From Clostridiales bacterium (lineage in GTDB: Bacteria; Bacillota; Clostridia; Christensenellales; UBA1242), in assembly GCA_015055745.1 (NCBI GenBank), contig SVHS01000003.1:1-61654 (forward strand): DNA of 61,654 nt. Direction: 5' to 3'. Below the pieces are notes generated by a model. That model ran no database searches. It saw nothing but the letters and a program-made list of their open reading frames with translations, and was not told where the DNA came from. Shown here in pieces: positions 25,048 to 35,355 of this stretch. Numbering within the stretch: the stretch's first letter is position 1; every line of letters begins with the position of its first letter. Position numbers and translations under genes: made by a program.

Positions 25048-25566
25048 ATGGAAAAGAACGCAAGATATTATTATGATTTAGCCAAATCTGATAATAGCAA
25101 ACTAGACTATTGCTTACAAGAAATTATTAATATAGGTGATCCAGCATATCTAGTGATAATGGCTAGAGAGTTTGAGTCATTATCAAAAGAATTAATATTC
25201 AACGAAGTAATCAAAGCTAACAATCCTATTTATATTATTGAATGGGCTCTTAAGTATCGTGATGCTGATAGAAATATGCTAGTAGATGCTATATGTAAAT
25301 GTACTCCTAAACAAAATATTTGGTTGGTAAAATTTGCTGGTGTGGTAGAAGGGTTAGATGATTCTCATGTAGAAAAAATTACTAAAGAATTAATATCTAG
25401 AAAAGATGTTGAGTGTTTAAAGAAATTATCGAAAGTAAAATTTGCTCCCATTGATGATATTTATATAGCTATAGATAAGATTTTGCAAGATAATATAACA
25501 GCTTTTGATGATGTGGCAGAAATTTATCCATATGACCCTACCGAAAACCTTGATAGTTTTGATTAA
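25048..25566 (+). CDS. Unknown helical protein, 172 aa
   Basis: A soluble, all-helical-looking acidic protein. Regular blocks (YLVIMAREFES, IYIIEWALKYRD, NIWLVKFAGVVE) suggest HEAT/ARM-like helical repeats. Ribosome site AGGAGAAAG. It follows the 140-aa membrane protein and ends in a terminator. No family recognised. Confidence 0.6.
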   Translation: MEKNARYYYDLAKSDNSKLDYCLQEIINIGDPAYLVIMAREFESLSKELIFNEVIKANNPIYIIEWALKYRDADRNMLVDAICKCTPKQNIWLVKFAGVVEGLDDSHVEKITKELISRKDVECLKKLSKVKFAPIDDIYIAIDKILQDNITAFDDVAEIYPYDPTENLDSFD

Positions 25567-25592
25567 AAGATAGTATCGTACTATCTTTTTTA
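25565..25592. terminator. Terminator after the helical protein gene
   Basis: Stem AAAAGATAGTA / TACTATCTTTT and a T run. Confidence 0.8.
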
Positions 25593-25612
25593 TTTGTTTT
25601 ATAGGTAATAAA

Positions 25613-25641
25613 TTGACTTATTTTAGCACTTTTGATATAAT
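25613..25641 (+). promoter_or_regulatory. Sigma-A promoter, leaderless, of the SpoU methyltransferase
   Basis: TTGACT, 17-bp spacer, TATAAT. The ATG at 25648 is 7 nt after the box, which is where transcription should start. Confidence 0.8.
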
Positions 25642-25647
25642 GTGATC

Positions 25648-26358
25648 ATGAATATAACTAATACAGATATCAAGAATTTGAAAGATAAAAAATACAGACG
25701 AGACAATGGCTTATTTTTAGTAGAAGGAGATAAGTTTTGTAGGGATTTGTTAATTACTGATGTAGAGATAATCTATACGATTACCAATGATCACGCTTTG
25801 ACTGGATTTCCGAATACTTGTGTCGTGAGTGACAAGATGTTAGCTAGTCTTGCTACTACCAAGACCAATCAAAGTATTATATGTGTTTGTCGTACCAGAG
25901 TGTTTCCTATACACTCGATAGGTAATGCTTTGATATTAGACAATCTCCAAGACCCAGGCAATGTAGGCACGCTCATCAGATCAGCTAGAGCTTTTGGATT
26001 TAGTGATATCTATCTAGTCGACTGTGCCGATGTATATAGTGAGAAGGTGATTCGTAGCTCGGCGGGTCTAGTGATGAGTAGTCGAGTCCATATTTGTGAT
26101 TATGGGACCATACACAAAAATAAAGAAAAAATAGCTGAGAATTTCATAGTAGCAGATATGTTTGGTACTAGATTAGACAAAATTCATTTGCCAAAAAGTC
26201 GTTTGGCTGTTATAATAGGTAATGAAGGTAATGGTGTTGGTGAGGAGATGAGATCTATAGCTAATATCACGATATCTATCCCTATGGCGTCAGGTGTAGA
26301 GAGTCTCAATGCTGGCGTGGCGGGAAGTATTATTATGCAAAGATTAGGAGAGGTGTAA
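25648..26358 (+). CDS. TrmH/SpoU-family RNA 2'-O-methyltransferase
   Basis: A 236-residue SPOUT methyltransferase that methylates ribose in rRNA or tRNA. The N-terminal substrate-binding domain includes GLFLVEGDKF. Motif 1 is LDNLQDPGNVGTLIRSARAF, motif 2 IGNEGNGV and motif 3 ISIPMASGVESLNAGVAG, which builds the knotted SAM site. GTG at 25642 is also open, but the promoter geometry points to ATG 25648 and a leaderless mRNA. The exact target is unclear. Confidence 0.9.
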   Translation: MNITNTDIKNLKDKKYRRDNGLFLVEGDKFCRDLLITDVEIIYTITNDHALTGFPNTCVVSDKMLASLATTKTNQSIICVCRTRVFPIHSIGNALILDNLQDPGNVGTLIRSARAFGFSDIYLVDCADVYSEKVIRSSAGLVMSSRVHICDYGTIHKNKEKIAENFIVADMFGTRLDKIHLPKSRLAVIIGNEGNGVGEEMRSIANITISIPMASGVESLNAGVAGSIIMQRLGEV

Positions 26359-26359
26359 A

Positions 26360-27094
26360 ATGTCAGGACATAGTAAATGGAATAATATAAAAGCAAGAAA
26401 GGGTAAGTCAGATGCTGAGAGGAGTAAGATCTTTACTAAGATAGGTAGAGAAATTATGGTAGCGGTCAAAGAAGGCGGAGTAAATATTGACTCTAATAGT
26501 AAGTTAAAGATGGCTATCGCTAAAGCACGTCAATTTAATATGCCAAACGATAGGATCAATGGCATCATCAAGAAAAATAGCGAAGTAGACAATTCAAACT
26601 TTATCGAGCAGACATACGAAGGCTATGGCGTAGGCGGAGTGGCTGTGGTGGTAAAGTGCTTTACAGACAATAAGAATCGTACTAGTAGTGATATAAGATA
26701 TGCGTTTGATAAGTACGGTGGCAGTTTGGGGGCTACAGGCTGTGTGTCATATATGTTTGACAATAAAGGCGTAGTGGTAGTAGAGAAAAATGAAAAGTTT
26801 GATTCAGATAGTGCTATGGAGCTGGCTATCAATATGAATGCTATTGATTGTGAAGACGAAGATGTGTTTACAGTCTACACAGAGGCTAATGCTGGTAGTG
26901 TGAATGAATTGGTGACAGCTTTTGAAGAGGCTGGATATACTATCCTTTCATCAGGAGTAGAGATGATACCACAAAATTATATCAAGCTAGAAGGTCATCA
27001 GTTAGAGTCATTCAACAAGATGCTTGACAAGCTAAATGAAAGCGATGATGTCATAGATGTGATTCACAATTTAGAGGAAGAAGATGGAGAATAG
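26360..27094 (+). CDS. yebC: YebC/PmpR (TACO1) family protein
   Basis: A 244-residue cytoplasmic protein beginning MSGHSKWNNIKARKGKSDA, the family hallmark. Members act as transcription regulators or help ribosomes through difficult stretches such as polyproline. Here it precedes ruvCAB, as in many bacteria. The start is 1 bp after the upstream stop, so the genes are coupled. It overlaps the next gene by 11 bp. Confidence 0.95.
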   Translation: MSGHSKWNNIKARKGKSDAERSKIFTKIGREIMVAVKEGGVNIDSNSKLKMAIAKARQFNMPNDRINGIIKKNSEVDNSNFIEQTYEGYGVGGVAVVVKCFTDNKNRTSSDIRYAFDKYGGSLGATGCVSYMFDNKGVVVVEKNEKFDSDSAMELAINMNAIDCEDEDVFTVYTEANAGSVNELVTAFEEAGYTILSSGVEMIPQNYIKLEGHQLESFNKMLDKLNESDDVIDVIHNLEEEDGE

Positions 27095-27674
27095 ATTACA
27101 AGAGATTTTAAAGGATCTAAACGATAATAGGAGTAAATTATCTGCTTTGTTTTCGTTGTACAATTCATCTTTACTCTTAGCAGAAGAGAGCAGAGCAGAG
27201 CTTAGTGCATACTATGAGCAGATGATAGATTTTAAAAATGAAGTCAGTGCTATATCTAATCAAATCGCTACTATCAAGAAAAAGAGCGACAAGGTGAGTA
27301 CATACAATCAGCACAAGTCCAAAATCACTCGACTTAATAATGATGCTGCAGCTGTGCATGATAGCTTTAAAGATAATTGTACCAAATATAGGATAGCTCT
27401 CAAAGAATGTGGCACACTCAAGTCTGAGTACAAGCAGACAGTGAGTAATCTTTGCAAAGAGTTTAAGGCATCAATAAATGAAGAGACTGATAGCATGATT
27501 ATCAAAGGATATAAGCAACAAGTCAAAGTTATAAAGGCAATCTTAGAGAAAATAGAAATGCTTATTTCTGACTACAATGTCAAGAAAAACAAAGTAGAAG
27601 AAGATCATGACAAGTTTACTGTGCTTTATGAGAGTGTGAGTTCTTTGATTAAAGAGCTTAAAGGTATAGCATAA
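27084..27674 (+). CDS. Unknown coiled-coil protein before ruvC
   Basis: A 196-residue charged protein, almost entirely predicted helix, with heptad-like stretches (LSAYYEQMIDFKNEVSAIS, IKKKSDKV). No membrane segment and no recognisable enzyme motif. It overlaps yebC by 11 bp and shares its last base with the ruvC start, so it is an integral part of this operon. Function unknown. Confidence 0.65.
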   Translation: MENRLQEILKDLNDNRSKLSALFSLYNSSLLLAEESRAELSAYYEQMIDFKNEVSAISNQIATIKKKSDKVSTYNQHKSKITRLNNDAAAVHDSFKDNCTKYRIALKECGTLKSEYKQTVSNLCKEFKASINEETDSMIIKGYKQQVKVIKAILEKIEMLISDYNVKKNKVEEDHDKFTVLYESVSSLIKELKGIA

Positions 27675-28159
27675 TGAAGATTTTAGGTATAGACCCAGGA
27701 TACAATATCATAGGTTATGGCGTGATAGAGACAGATGGATGCAAAGTAGTGGACTATGGTGTCATCACTACTCCTAAAAATATGCCTATTAGCAAGAGAT
27801 TACATACTATTTATCAGGCTGCGTGTGAGCTAATGGAGTCTTTTTGTCCTGATGAAGTGGCATTTGAAGAATTGTTTTTCAATACAAATAATACCACGGC
27901 TATACCTGTGGCTGAGGCAAGAGGTGTGCTCATAGTGGCGTGTAAAAATTATGTAGATAGATTGTACGAATACACTCCGCTACAGATTAAGCAAGCTCTC
28001 ACAGGCAATGGTAGAGCTGAGAAAAAGCAAGTACAATTTATGGTAAAGAATATCTTAGGACTATCAGCTACTCCAAAGCCAGATGACGCAGCAGACGCAC
28101 TTGCTGTGGCTCTTTGCCATATGCAGACAAACTCAGTCATGAGTGACAATTCAATGTAA
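27674..28159 (+). CDS. ruvC: Holliday junction endonuclease RuvC
   Basis: Dimeric resolvase that cuts Holliday junctions. The 161 aa show the catalytic acidic residues: Asp in GIDPGYNIIGYG, Glu in FEELFFN, and the C-terminal Asp pair in PDDAADALA. Start overlaps the preceding stop. Followed closely by ruvA and ruvB. Confidence 0.96.
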   Translation: MKILGIDPGYNIIGYGVIETDGCKVVDYGVITTPKNMPISKRLHTIYQAACELMESFCPDEVAFEELFFNTNNTTAIPVAEARGVLIVACKNYVDRLYEYTPLQIKQALTGNGRAEKKQVQFMVKNILGLSATPKPDDAADALAVALCHMQTNSVMSDNSM

Positions 28160-28169
28160 AGGAGCGACT

Positions 28170-28769
28170 ATGTTAGGCTTTATAAAAGGTATTTTAAGAG
28201 ATAAAGATTATGACAACATCACTGTGGAATGCGGTGGTGTTGGTTTTAATATAATGGTGACTAATAGTTGCATGGCTAATCTTCCTTCTATTGATGAAGA
28301 AGTGAAGATTTACACTTATTTACACGTGAGAGAAGATGAGATGAGCTTGTATGGCTTTGAGAGTCCAGAAGAAAAGCGCCTTTTCTTACAGCTTATTACA
28401 GTTAGCGGTGTGGGTAGTAAGACAGCTATAGGTATTTTATCTGCAGAGCGCATGAGTGCTATTATCAATAGTATTATCAATGAAGATACTTCAGTTATTG
28501 CTAACTGTAAAGGCATAGGTAAAAAGACAGCTGAGCGTATCATTTTGGAGCTCAAAGATAAAATCAAGCCATTTGATTATATTATCCCTAATGACAATCT
28601 TATGGACGCGATGCTTGAAAATAATAAGGCACTTGAAGATGCACTTGTCGTTTTGACGAGTCTAGGGCTAAGCAAAAATGACGCCACCAAGAAAGCTAAA
28701 GAAGTGATGGATAAGCATGATACTGCAGAGCAAATCGTGGCAAAAGTCCTTCATGATATGGGAAATTAG
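28170..28769 (+). CDS. ruvA: Holliday junction branch-migration subunit RuvA
   Basis: Binds the four-way junction and loads RuvB. The 199 aa begin [13 protein letters not shown]. The OB-fold domain I is followed by two helix-hairpin-helix motifs ([14 protein letters not shown] and [16 protein letters not shown]) and a C-terminal RuvB-binding domain. The frame is open from 28143, but AAAGGAGCG selects ATG 28170. Confidence 0.96.
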   Translation: MLGFIKGILRDKDYDNITVECGGVGFNIMVTNSCMANLPSIDEEVKIYTYLHVREDEMSLYGFESPEEKRLFLQLITVSGVGSKTAIGILSAERMSAIINSIINEDTSVIANCKGIGKKTAERIILELKDKIKPFDYIIPNDNLMDAMLENNKALEDALVVLTSLGLSKNDATKKAKEVMDKHDTAEQIVAKVLHDMGN

Positions 28770-28783
28770 ATAAAGGAAAGAAT

Positions 28784-29827
28784 ATGGAAGAGAGAGATAG
28801 ATTTATATCCAGTACTAAAAATATGAGTGATGTAGAGGTCGAAAATAAGCTTCGACCTATGTCTTTTGATGAATATGTAGGACAAGAAAAGATAAAATCT
28901 AATCTAAAAGTTTTCATATCGGCTGCCAAGAAGAGAAAAGAAGCATTAGATCATGTACTTTTGTATGGACCTCCTGGCTTAGGTAAGACTACTCTTAGTC
29001 ATATCATTGCGAATGAGATAGGTAGTCAGATCAAGATTACCAGTGGGCCTAGTATAGAAAATGCAGCAGATCTAGCTGCTATACTTACCAATCTAAATAC
29101 AAATGATGTCTTGTTTATCGACGAGATACATAGAATGTCAAAGTCAGTGGAAGAGATATTATACCCAGCCATGGAAGACTATGCGCTTGATTTTATAGTC
29201 GGTAAGGGGCCTAGTGCTAGGAGTATGAGACTAAAGATACAGCCATTCACTCTTATAGGTGCTACTACCAAAGCTGGTAATCTATCTAGCCCATTAAGAG
29301 ATAGATTTGGTATATCTTGTAGGTTAGAGCTTTATACAGTAGACGAGATATCCAAGATATTAAAGCGTTCTGCAGGTATTCTTGGAGTAGAGATAGATGA
29401 TGAAGCTACTCTAGAGATGGCGCGACGTAGTAGAGGTACTCCACGTATCGCCAATAGATTACTCAGACGTGTCAGAGACTTTGTACAGGTAGAGGATAAA
29501 AATCATATTGATGTAGATGATGCCAAGAAAGCATTAGCTCTCATGGATATAGATGAAAAAGGTCTTGATTTTGTAGACAAACGTGTTTTACTCGCTATGA
29601 TAGAGAAATTTGGTGGCGGTCCAGTCGGTTTGGATACTCTTTCTGCTACTACCAATGAAGAAGTGTCTACAATTGAAGATATAGTAGAGCCATATCTTTT
29701 GCAGTTGGGGTTCGTCGTGCGTACCAATCGTGGACGTATGGTGACAAGGCTTGCTTATGAGCATTTTGGTCTGCCAGTGCCAAAGAGTATCAAGATCGAT
29801 GTAGATGACGAGGCAGACGATGATTAA
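28784..29827 (+). CDS. ruvB: Holliday junction helicase RuvB
   Basis: Hexameric AAA+ motor for branch migration. The 347 aa show [13 protein letters not shown], Walker [10 protein letters not shown] near residue 65, Walker B FIDEIHR, sensor 1 GATTKAG and the arginine finger region PLRDRFG, then a winged-helix C-domain. The stop overlaps queA by 8 bp. Confidence 0.97.
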   Translation: MEERDRFISSTKNMSDVEVENKLRPMSFDEYVGQEKIKSNLKVFISAAKKRKEALDHVLLYGPPGLGKTTLSHIIANEIGSQIKITSGPSIENAADLAAILTNLNTNDVLFIDEIHRMSKSVEEILYPAMEDYALDFIVGKGPSARSMRLKIQPFTLIGATTKAGNLSSPLRDRFGISCRLELYTVDEISKILKRSAGILGVEIDDEATLEMARRSRGTPRIANRLLRRVRDFVQVEDKNHIDVDDAKKALALMDIDEKGLDFVDKRVLLAMIEKFGGGPVGLDTLSATTNEEVSTIEDIVEPYLLQLGFVVRTNRGRMVTRLAYEHFGLPVPKSIKIDVDDEADDD

Positions 29828-30851
29828 TTATAAATTATTATCCACTTATGACTATCATTTGCCAGAAAATCTTATAGCACAGACTCCTCTAGAGAAGAGG
29901 GACGAAAGTAAGCTATTGGTGTTTGATAGGAAGACAAAGGATACTTATCATAGACATTTTAAGGATATCAAGAGTTTTTTGAGGAAAGGTGATGTGTTGG
30001 TTGTCAACAATACTCGAGTCATGCCTGCTAGACTAATAGCGAAAAAAGATAGTGGTGCAAATATAGAAATTTTACTTCTAAAGAGGAAGAATCTCACCGA
30101 CTTTGAAGTGTTGATGAAACCTGCCAAAAGAGTAAAAGTAGGTATGATACTCTCCATTAGCGATGAGCTCAAGTGTGAATTAGTAGACATATTACCTGAT
30201 GGCAATAGAATAGTCAGATTTATATATGATGGTGTATTTGAGGAAATTATAGATAGAGTGGGTAGCATGCCGTTGCCTCATTATATCCATGAGAAGCTCA
30301 AAGACAAAGAGCGATATCAGACTGTTTACAATAAGATAGATGGTAGCTCAGCAGCTCCTACTGCTGGTTTGCATTTTACTAAAGAGCTCTTGAAAGAAAT
30401 ACAAGATATGGGAGTAGAGATACTAGAAGTCACACTTGATGTTGGGCTTGGCACTTTCCGTCCTTGCAAAGAGGAAGATATCACAAAACACGATATGCAT
30501 ACCGAACATTATCGTCTATCTCAAGAGGTGGCCGATAAGATTAATAAAGCCAAAATAGAGAATAGGCGCGTTATAGCAGTAGGCACTACTAGTGTGAGGA
30601 CGTTGGAGAGTGTGGCACAAAAAGGTGTGCCTCTTACTGCAGATGAGGGAGATACCAGTATATTCATTTATCCACCATATAAATTTAAGGTGGTAGATGC
30701 ATTGATTACTAATTTTCACTTGCCAAAGAGTACTCTCATTATGTTAGTCAGTGCTTTTGCCGGATATGAAAATACTATGGATCTTTACGAGACTGCTGTA
30801 GAAAATCAATATCGATTTTTCTCATTCGGCGACAGTATGTTTATTCAATAA
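29820..30851 (+). CDS. queA: tRNA preQ1 ribosyltransferase-isomerase
   Basis: Converts preQ1 in tRNA to epoxyqueuosine using SAM. The 343 aa contain [19 protein letters not shown] near the N-terminus, [13 protein letters not shown] in the active-site region and [16 protein letters not shown] near the end. GTG-free ATG 29820 is chosen because GAGG lies 6 nt upstream; the frame opens 5 codons earlier at 29805. The next gene is tgt. Confidence 0.95.
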   Translation: MINYKLLSTYDYHLPENLIAQTPLEKRDESKLLVFDRKTKDTYHRHFKDIKSFLRKGDVLVVNNTRVMPARLIAKKDSGANIEILLLKRKNLTDFEVLMKPAKRVKVGMILSISDELKCELVDILPDGNRIVRFIYDGVFEEIIDRVGSMPLPHYIHEKLKDKERYQTVYNKIDGSSAAPTAGLHFTKELLKEIQDMGVEILEVTLDVGLGTFRPCKEEDITKHDMHTEHYRLSQEVADKINKAKIENRRVIAVGTTSVRTLESVAQKGVPLTADEGDTSIFIYPPYKFKVVDALITNFHLPKSTLIMLVSAFAGYENTMDLYETAVENQYRFFSFGDSMFIQ

Positions 30852-31979
<1,128 letters not shown>

Positions 31980-32037
31980 AAATACAATATTCGTAGAAAA
32001 TAAATAATATTTTATTTAAAATATCGTGTAAAATAAA

Positions 32038-32066
32038 TTGACTTGAGATTTTTACTTTGATATAAT
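32038..32066 (+). promoter_or_regulatory. Sigma-A promoter of yajC
   Basis: TTGACT, 17-bp spacer, TATAAT, followed by AGGGGAG before ATG 32092. Confidence 0.8.
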
Positions 32067-32091
32067 GATAAAAGTTAAATAGGGGAGAAAT

Positions 32092-32436
32092 ATGACATTA
32101 GAGATTATTTTAGTAGTTATTTTATTGGTTTTATTGGTTGCATTATTTGTGATCAGTACATTAAAGAAAAAGAAGTTCAATCAAGATCTCACTCAGATGC
32201 GTCAAGAATTGAAAATAGGTGACAAAGTGATGACTGATTCTGGTGTGGTGGGTGAAGTAGTAGACTCTTACGAAGAAGAAGGATACAAATATTTTGTATT
32301 GAAGTCTGGTAGAGGAGAAAATGCTGGTTATTTCACTGTGCATGGCAACGCTATCTATTACGTTTTCGGTAAAGAAGCTAAGACAAACGAAAAAGTAGTA
32401 GTAAAGGTCACTCCAAAGTCAGAAGACAATCAATAA
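32092..32436 (+). CDS. yajC: Sec translocon accessory subunit YajC
   Basis: A 114-residue protein with one N-terminal membrane helix (residues 2-22), a basic stop and a small cytoplasmic domain with MRQELKIGDKVMTDSGVVGEV, the family core. Forms a complex with SecD and SecF, encoded about 0.6 kb downstream. Confidence 0.92.
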   Translation: MTLEIILVVILLVLLVALFVISTLKKKKFNQDLTQMRQELKIGDKVMTDSGVVGEVVDSYEEEGYKYFVLKSGRGENAGYFTVHGNAIYYVFGKEAKTNEKVVVKVTPKSEDNQ

Positions 32437-32467
32437 TTAGACAGTTAAATACCAAAAAATACAACAA

Positions 32468-32496
32468 AAATATCGCAAATCAGCGATATTTTTTTG
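32468..32496. terminator. Terminator after yajC
   Basis: Stem AAATATCGC / GCGATATTT and a T run. Confidence 0.8.
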
Positions 32497-32539
32497 TTAT
32501 GGGTAGAGAAAATGAAAATAGATTATAGTAGGAGGCGTT

Positions 32540-32938
32540 ATGCAAAAATTAAAATCTTTCAAATTTTCTTCTATATTATCTATCATCAAGTGCTGTCTAT
32601 TGGGCATAGTGGTGACATTGCTGGGCGTGGTAATATTTGCAGTGGTGCTAAAATTTACAGACCTAAACACCACAGTCATCAGCTACATCAACGATGTCAT
32701 CAAGGCTATCTCTATATTTGTCATGGTACTTTGTATCAAAAAGGCTAATGATGACAAGCTTTTGCTCAGGTCTATCGTAGGTGGAGTGTTGTATGCAGTG
32801 TTGAGCTTTGTTGTGTTTTCTATCCTAAATGGAGGCTTTGCATTTAATCTCTCGCTTTTGTACGATTTATTGTTTTCTGTGATAGTATCTGCTATCGCTA
32901 GTGTAATAATCAATATAGTAAAAAGAAAAAATGCTTAA
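32540..32938 (+). CDS. TIGR04086-like membrane protein
   Basis: A 132-residue protein with four hydrophobic helices and a basic end (KRKNA). The size, topology and place between yajC and secD match the TIGR04086 family of Clostridia and bacilli, which has no known function. Ribosome site TAGGAGG. Confidence 0.65.
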   Translation: MQKLKSFKFSSILSIIKCCLLGIVVTLLGVVIFAVVLKFTDLNTTVISYINDVIKAISIFVMVLCIKKANDDKLLLRSIVGGVLYAVLSFVVFSILNGGFAFNLSLLYDLLFSVIVSAIASVIINIVKRKNA

Positions 32939-32985
32939 ATCTCGTATTTTGGTCAATAATTTCAGGGTGTAGTATCTACTTTTGA

Positions 32986-33014
32986 TTGACAATTTATTAA
33001 AGTTTAGATATAAT
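32986..33014 (+). promoter_or_regulatory. Sigma-A promoter of secDF
   Basis: TTGACA, 17-bp spacer, TATAAT; ribosome site TAGGAG before ATG 33037. Confidence 0.8.
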
Positions 33015-33036
33015 ATGTCTTGAATTAGGAGAAATT

Positions 33037-34347
33037 ATGACTAAAAAACGATCTAAATGCTTGTTTGTAGTTTTCGCTATTCTGTTAGTCGTGTGTTTAA
33101 TTGCGTGTTTTGTAAATTTCACATATCCACTTGCTGTAGGCGGTAATTATTATTCATATTCCAATTTTGTAGAGAATCTTCGTCTTGGTGAAGATGTGAG
33201 CAATGGTCTTAGGATAGTATACAATGCTGAGATGATAGATGAAGATGACTCTACTGCAAATTATGATGCATTGCGTCAGTCTACTATGCGTGACTTGGCT
33301 GATATCATGCACAAAGAAGGGTACAAAGATGTTTCAGTATCTGAGTATGGTGCAGATGGTATCGTATTGCAGGTAGGTAATATTCTTACTCGTGAAGACC
33401 AAGATACTATATTAGGCCTTATCGGTAGCCCAGCTGCTATTAGTTTTTCTATAGACGGCGGAGACCAGTTTGCTACAGGAAAGCACGTTAAGAGTGTTGT
33501 AGCACAGCAAGGTAGTGATGCCAATGGTAATATGATATATGGTGTGGTATTAGAGTTCTTGGACGAATACAAGGCAGAAATCAATGCCAAAGTAGCCAAT
33601 AAGACTATCGACATCTATCTAGGCTCATCACTATTTGCTGACAATATCAGTTTAGATGAAAACGGCTTCATTGATGGTATGATTCAATTACAAAGTGACT
33701 CTTTCAAGAGTATGCTAGACGCTACTACTTGTGCCAATCAGATAAAAGCTGGTATGCTAGACCTTACACTCACTGCTATAGACAGTGGAGAAGTGACTCC
33801 TAGCTATGGTCAAGGCGCAGATATTTTGATTAGTATCGCAATATTAGTGTTGGTACTAGCTGGCTTCGTATTCTTGATAGTAAAATATAAGCATATGGGT
33901 TGGCTCGCTTGCTTCAATCTATTATTCTTCATCGTATTGGGATTGTTTTTCTTACAGTCTATTCCTCTTGTGCATATCAATTTTGGTGGTATTGTAGCGA
34001 TGTTGATTTGCTTGATAGTAGCTATAGATAGCTTGATGTCTGTATTTGAAAATGCAAAAAGACATTATCAGGAAGAGACTAAGCTATATATTGCATTTAA
34101 AGTAGCGCAAAAAGAGACATTATTCAAGACCTTGATATCCAATCTCATGATCACAGTAGTAGGCTTTATCTGTCTATTTATGCCTACTATGGCAGTGCAA
34201 TCATTTGGCTGGGTAGCATTAGTGTTGTCTATCGTAAATTTATTTACAAATCTTGTGTTGATGAGATTGTTTACCAAGATGTACCTTGCGCTAAACAATA
34301 GCGATGGTAAGAAATGTAACTTCCATAAAGGAGGTAAAAATGCTTAG
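33037..34347 (+). CDS. secD: Protein-export membrane protein SecD
   Basis: RND-family partner of SecYEG that uses the proton gradient to pull out exported proteins. The 436 aa have an N-terminal helix, a large extracytoplasmic P1-type region (with SFSIDGGDQFATG), and five C-terminal helices. It is shorter than many SecD proteins, and the usual GLDLxGG motif is only weakly conserved (LRLGEDVSNGLRIVY). It overlaps secF by 8 bp. Confidence 0.85.
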   Translation: MTKKRSKCLFVVFAILLVVCLIACFVNFTYPLAVGGNYYSYSNFVENLRLGEDVSNGLRIVYNAEMIDEDDSTANYDALRQSTMRDLADIMHKEGYKDVSVSEYGADGIVLQVGNILTREDQDTILGLIGSPAAISFSIDGGDQFATGKHVKSVVAQQGSDANGNMIYGVVLEFLDEYKAEINAKVANKTIDIYLGSSLFADNISLDENGFIDGMIQLQSDSFKSMLDATTCANQIKAGMLDLTLTAIDSGEVTPSYGQGADILISIAILVLVLAGFVFLIVKYKHMGWLACFNLLFFIVLGLFFLQSIPLVHINFGGIVAMLICLIVAIDSLMSVFENAKRHYQEETKLYIAFKVAQKETLFKTLISNLMITVVGFICLFMPTMAVQSFGWVALVLSIVNLFTNLVLMRLFTKMYLALNNSDGKKCNFHKGGKNA

Positions 34348-35302
34348 AAGAGATTTTACTAAAACAAATAAAGATTATTTCAATAAAAACAAAGTAGTCT
34401 TAATGGCTGTGGCTATGTTTTTATTGTTGGGTGTATTGATAGCTTCTATTTTCGGATTTAATGGTAACTTTGAGATGAAAGGTTGTTATCAGTTTACAGT
34501 GACTGTCGAGGCGAATAAATCTGATAAATACTCAGATTATGCTGACGAGATTTCCAAGATCGTAAATTCATATGGTGGAGACTACGATACTACATCTATA
34601 GCAGGAGAGGGAGATAGTACACAGCTCGTAGTCAGATATATGGTAGATCTATCTGGTGAAAATGAAGTTAAGATCAATCTTGCTGTAGCAGAAAAGCTTG
34701 ATGTAGCATCAGACAAAATATCTAGTCACTCATATGTCAGCCCAGTAGTCAAAGGCACTGATTATGTATATACTGCTGCTGCGATTTTATTGATAGTGCT
34801 TATAGCTAGTATATTTGCATTTGTTAGATACAATGGTGCCAGTGCTATGGCTATCATATTAGGCTGTACACTAGGTAGTCTTGGCTTTATGGCGATCACT
34901 GCTATATTGCGTTTGTCAGTAGGTCTTAGCTATTTTGCTATTCTTACTATCCTAAATATGTTGATTATTTACTTTGCTATTGAGCTATTTGAGAGTATGC
35001 ATAAGTCAAGTTGGTTAGCTAATGAAGATTATGCGCAAGCTATGGATACAGCTATCAAAGCATCAAAGTTTAGAATGCTCGTAATGAGTGTAGCGATTAT
35101 GCTTGTAGGAGTATTGTTTATCATACTTGCACCTGCTACATTAAAATATGTATCTTTAAGTATCATGTTTATGGCAGTGGTGGTGCTAGCAGTGGGTTGG
35201 TATGTAATGCCTTTCGTTTGGAACGTGTTTATCACGCGTTGCAAAAAGAGAGAATACAAAGTAAAGGCTTCTAATATTGAAGATAAAGAGGAAAAAGAGT
35301 AA
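34340..35302 (+). CDS. secF: Protein-export membrane protein SecF
   Basis: Second half of the SecDF export motor. The 320 aa have one N-terminal helix, an extracytoplasmic domain and five further helices. The ATG at 34340 has AAAGGAGG; the frame opens 12 codons earlier inside secD. The SecF signature is weak, and a FNG(N)FEMKGCY segment stands where ID(F)xGG is usual. The assignment is supported by topology and the secD neighbour. Confidence 0.85.
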   Translation: MLRRDFTKTNKDYFNKNKVVLMAVAMFLLLGVLIASIFGFNGNFEMKGCYQFTVTVEANKSDKYSDYADEISKIVNSYGGDYDTTSIAGEGDSTQLVVRYMVDLSGENEVKINLAVAEKLDVASDKISSHSYVSPVVKGTDYVYTAAAILLIVLIASIFAFVRYNGASAMAIILGCTLGSLGFMAITAILRLSVGLSYFAILTILNMLIIYFAIELFESMHKSSWLANEDYAQAMDTAIKASKFRMLVMSVAIMLVGVLFIILAPATLKYVSLSIMFMAVVVLAVGWYVMPFVWNVFITRCKKREYKVKASNIEDKEEKE

Positions 35303-35310
35303 AACTTATA

Positions 35311-35335
35311 GGCCTTTCGTTTGAAAGGCTTTTTA
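35311..35335. terminator. Terminator after secF
   Basis: Stem GCCTTTC / GAAAGGC and T5. Confidence 0.75.
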
Positions 35336-35355
35336 GTTTAAAACAAGAGAAAAAT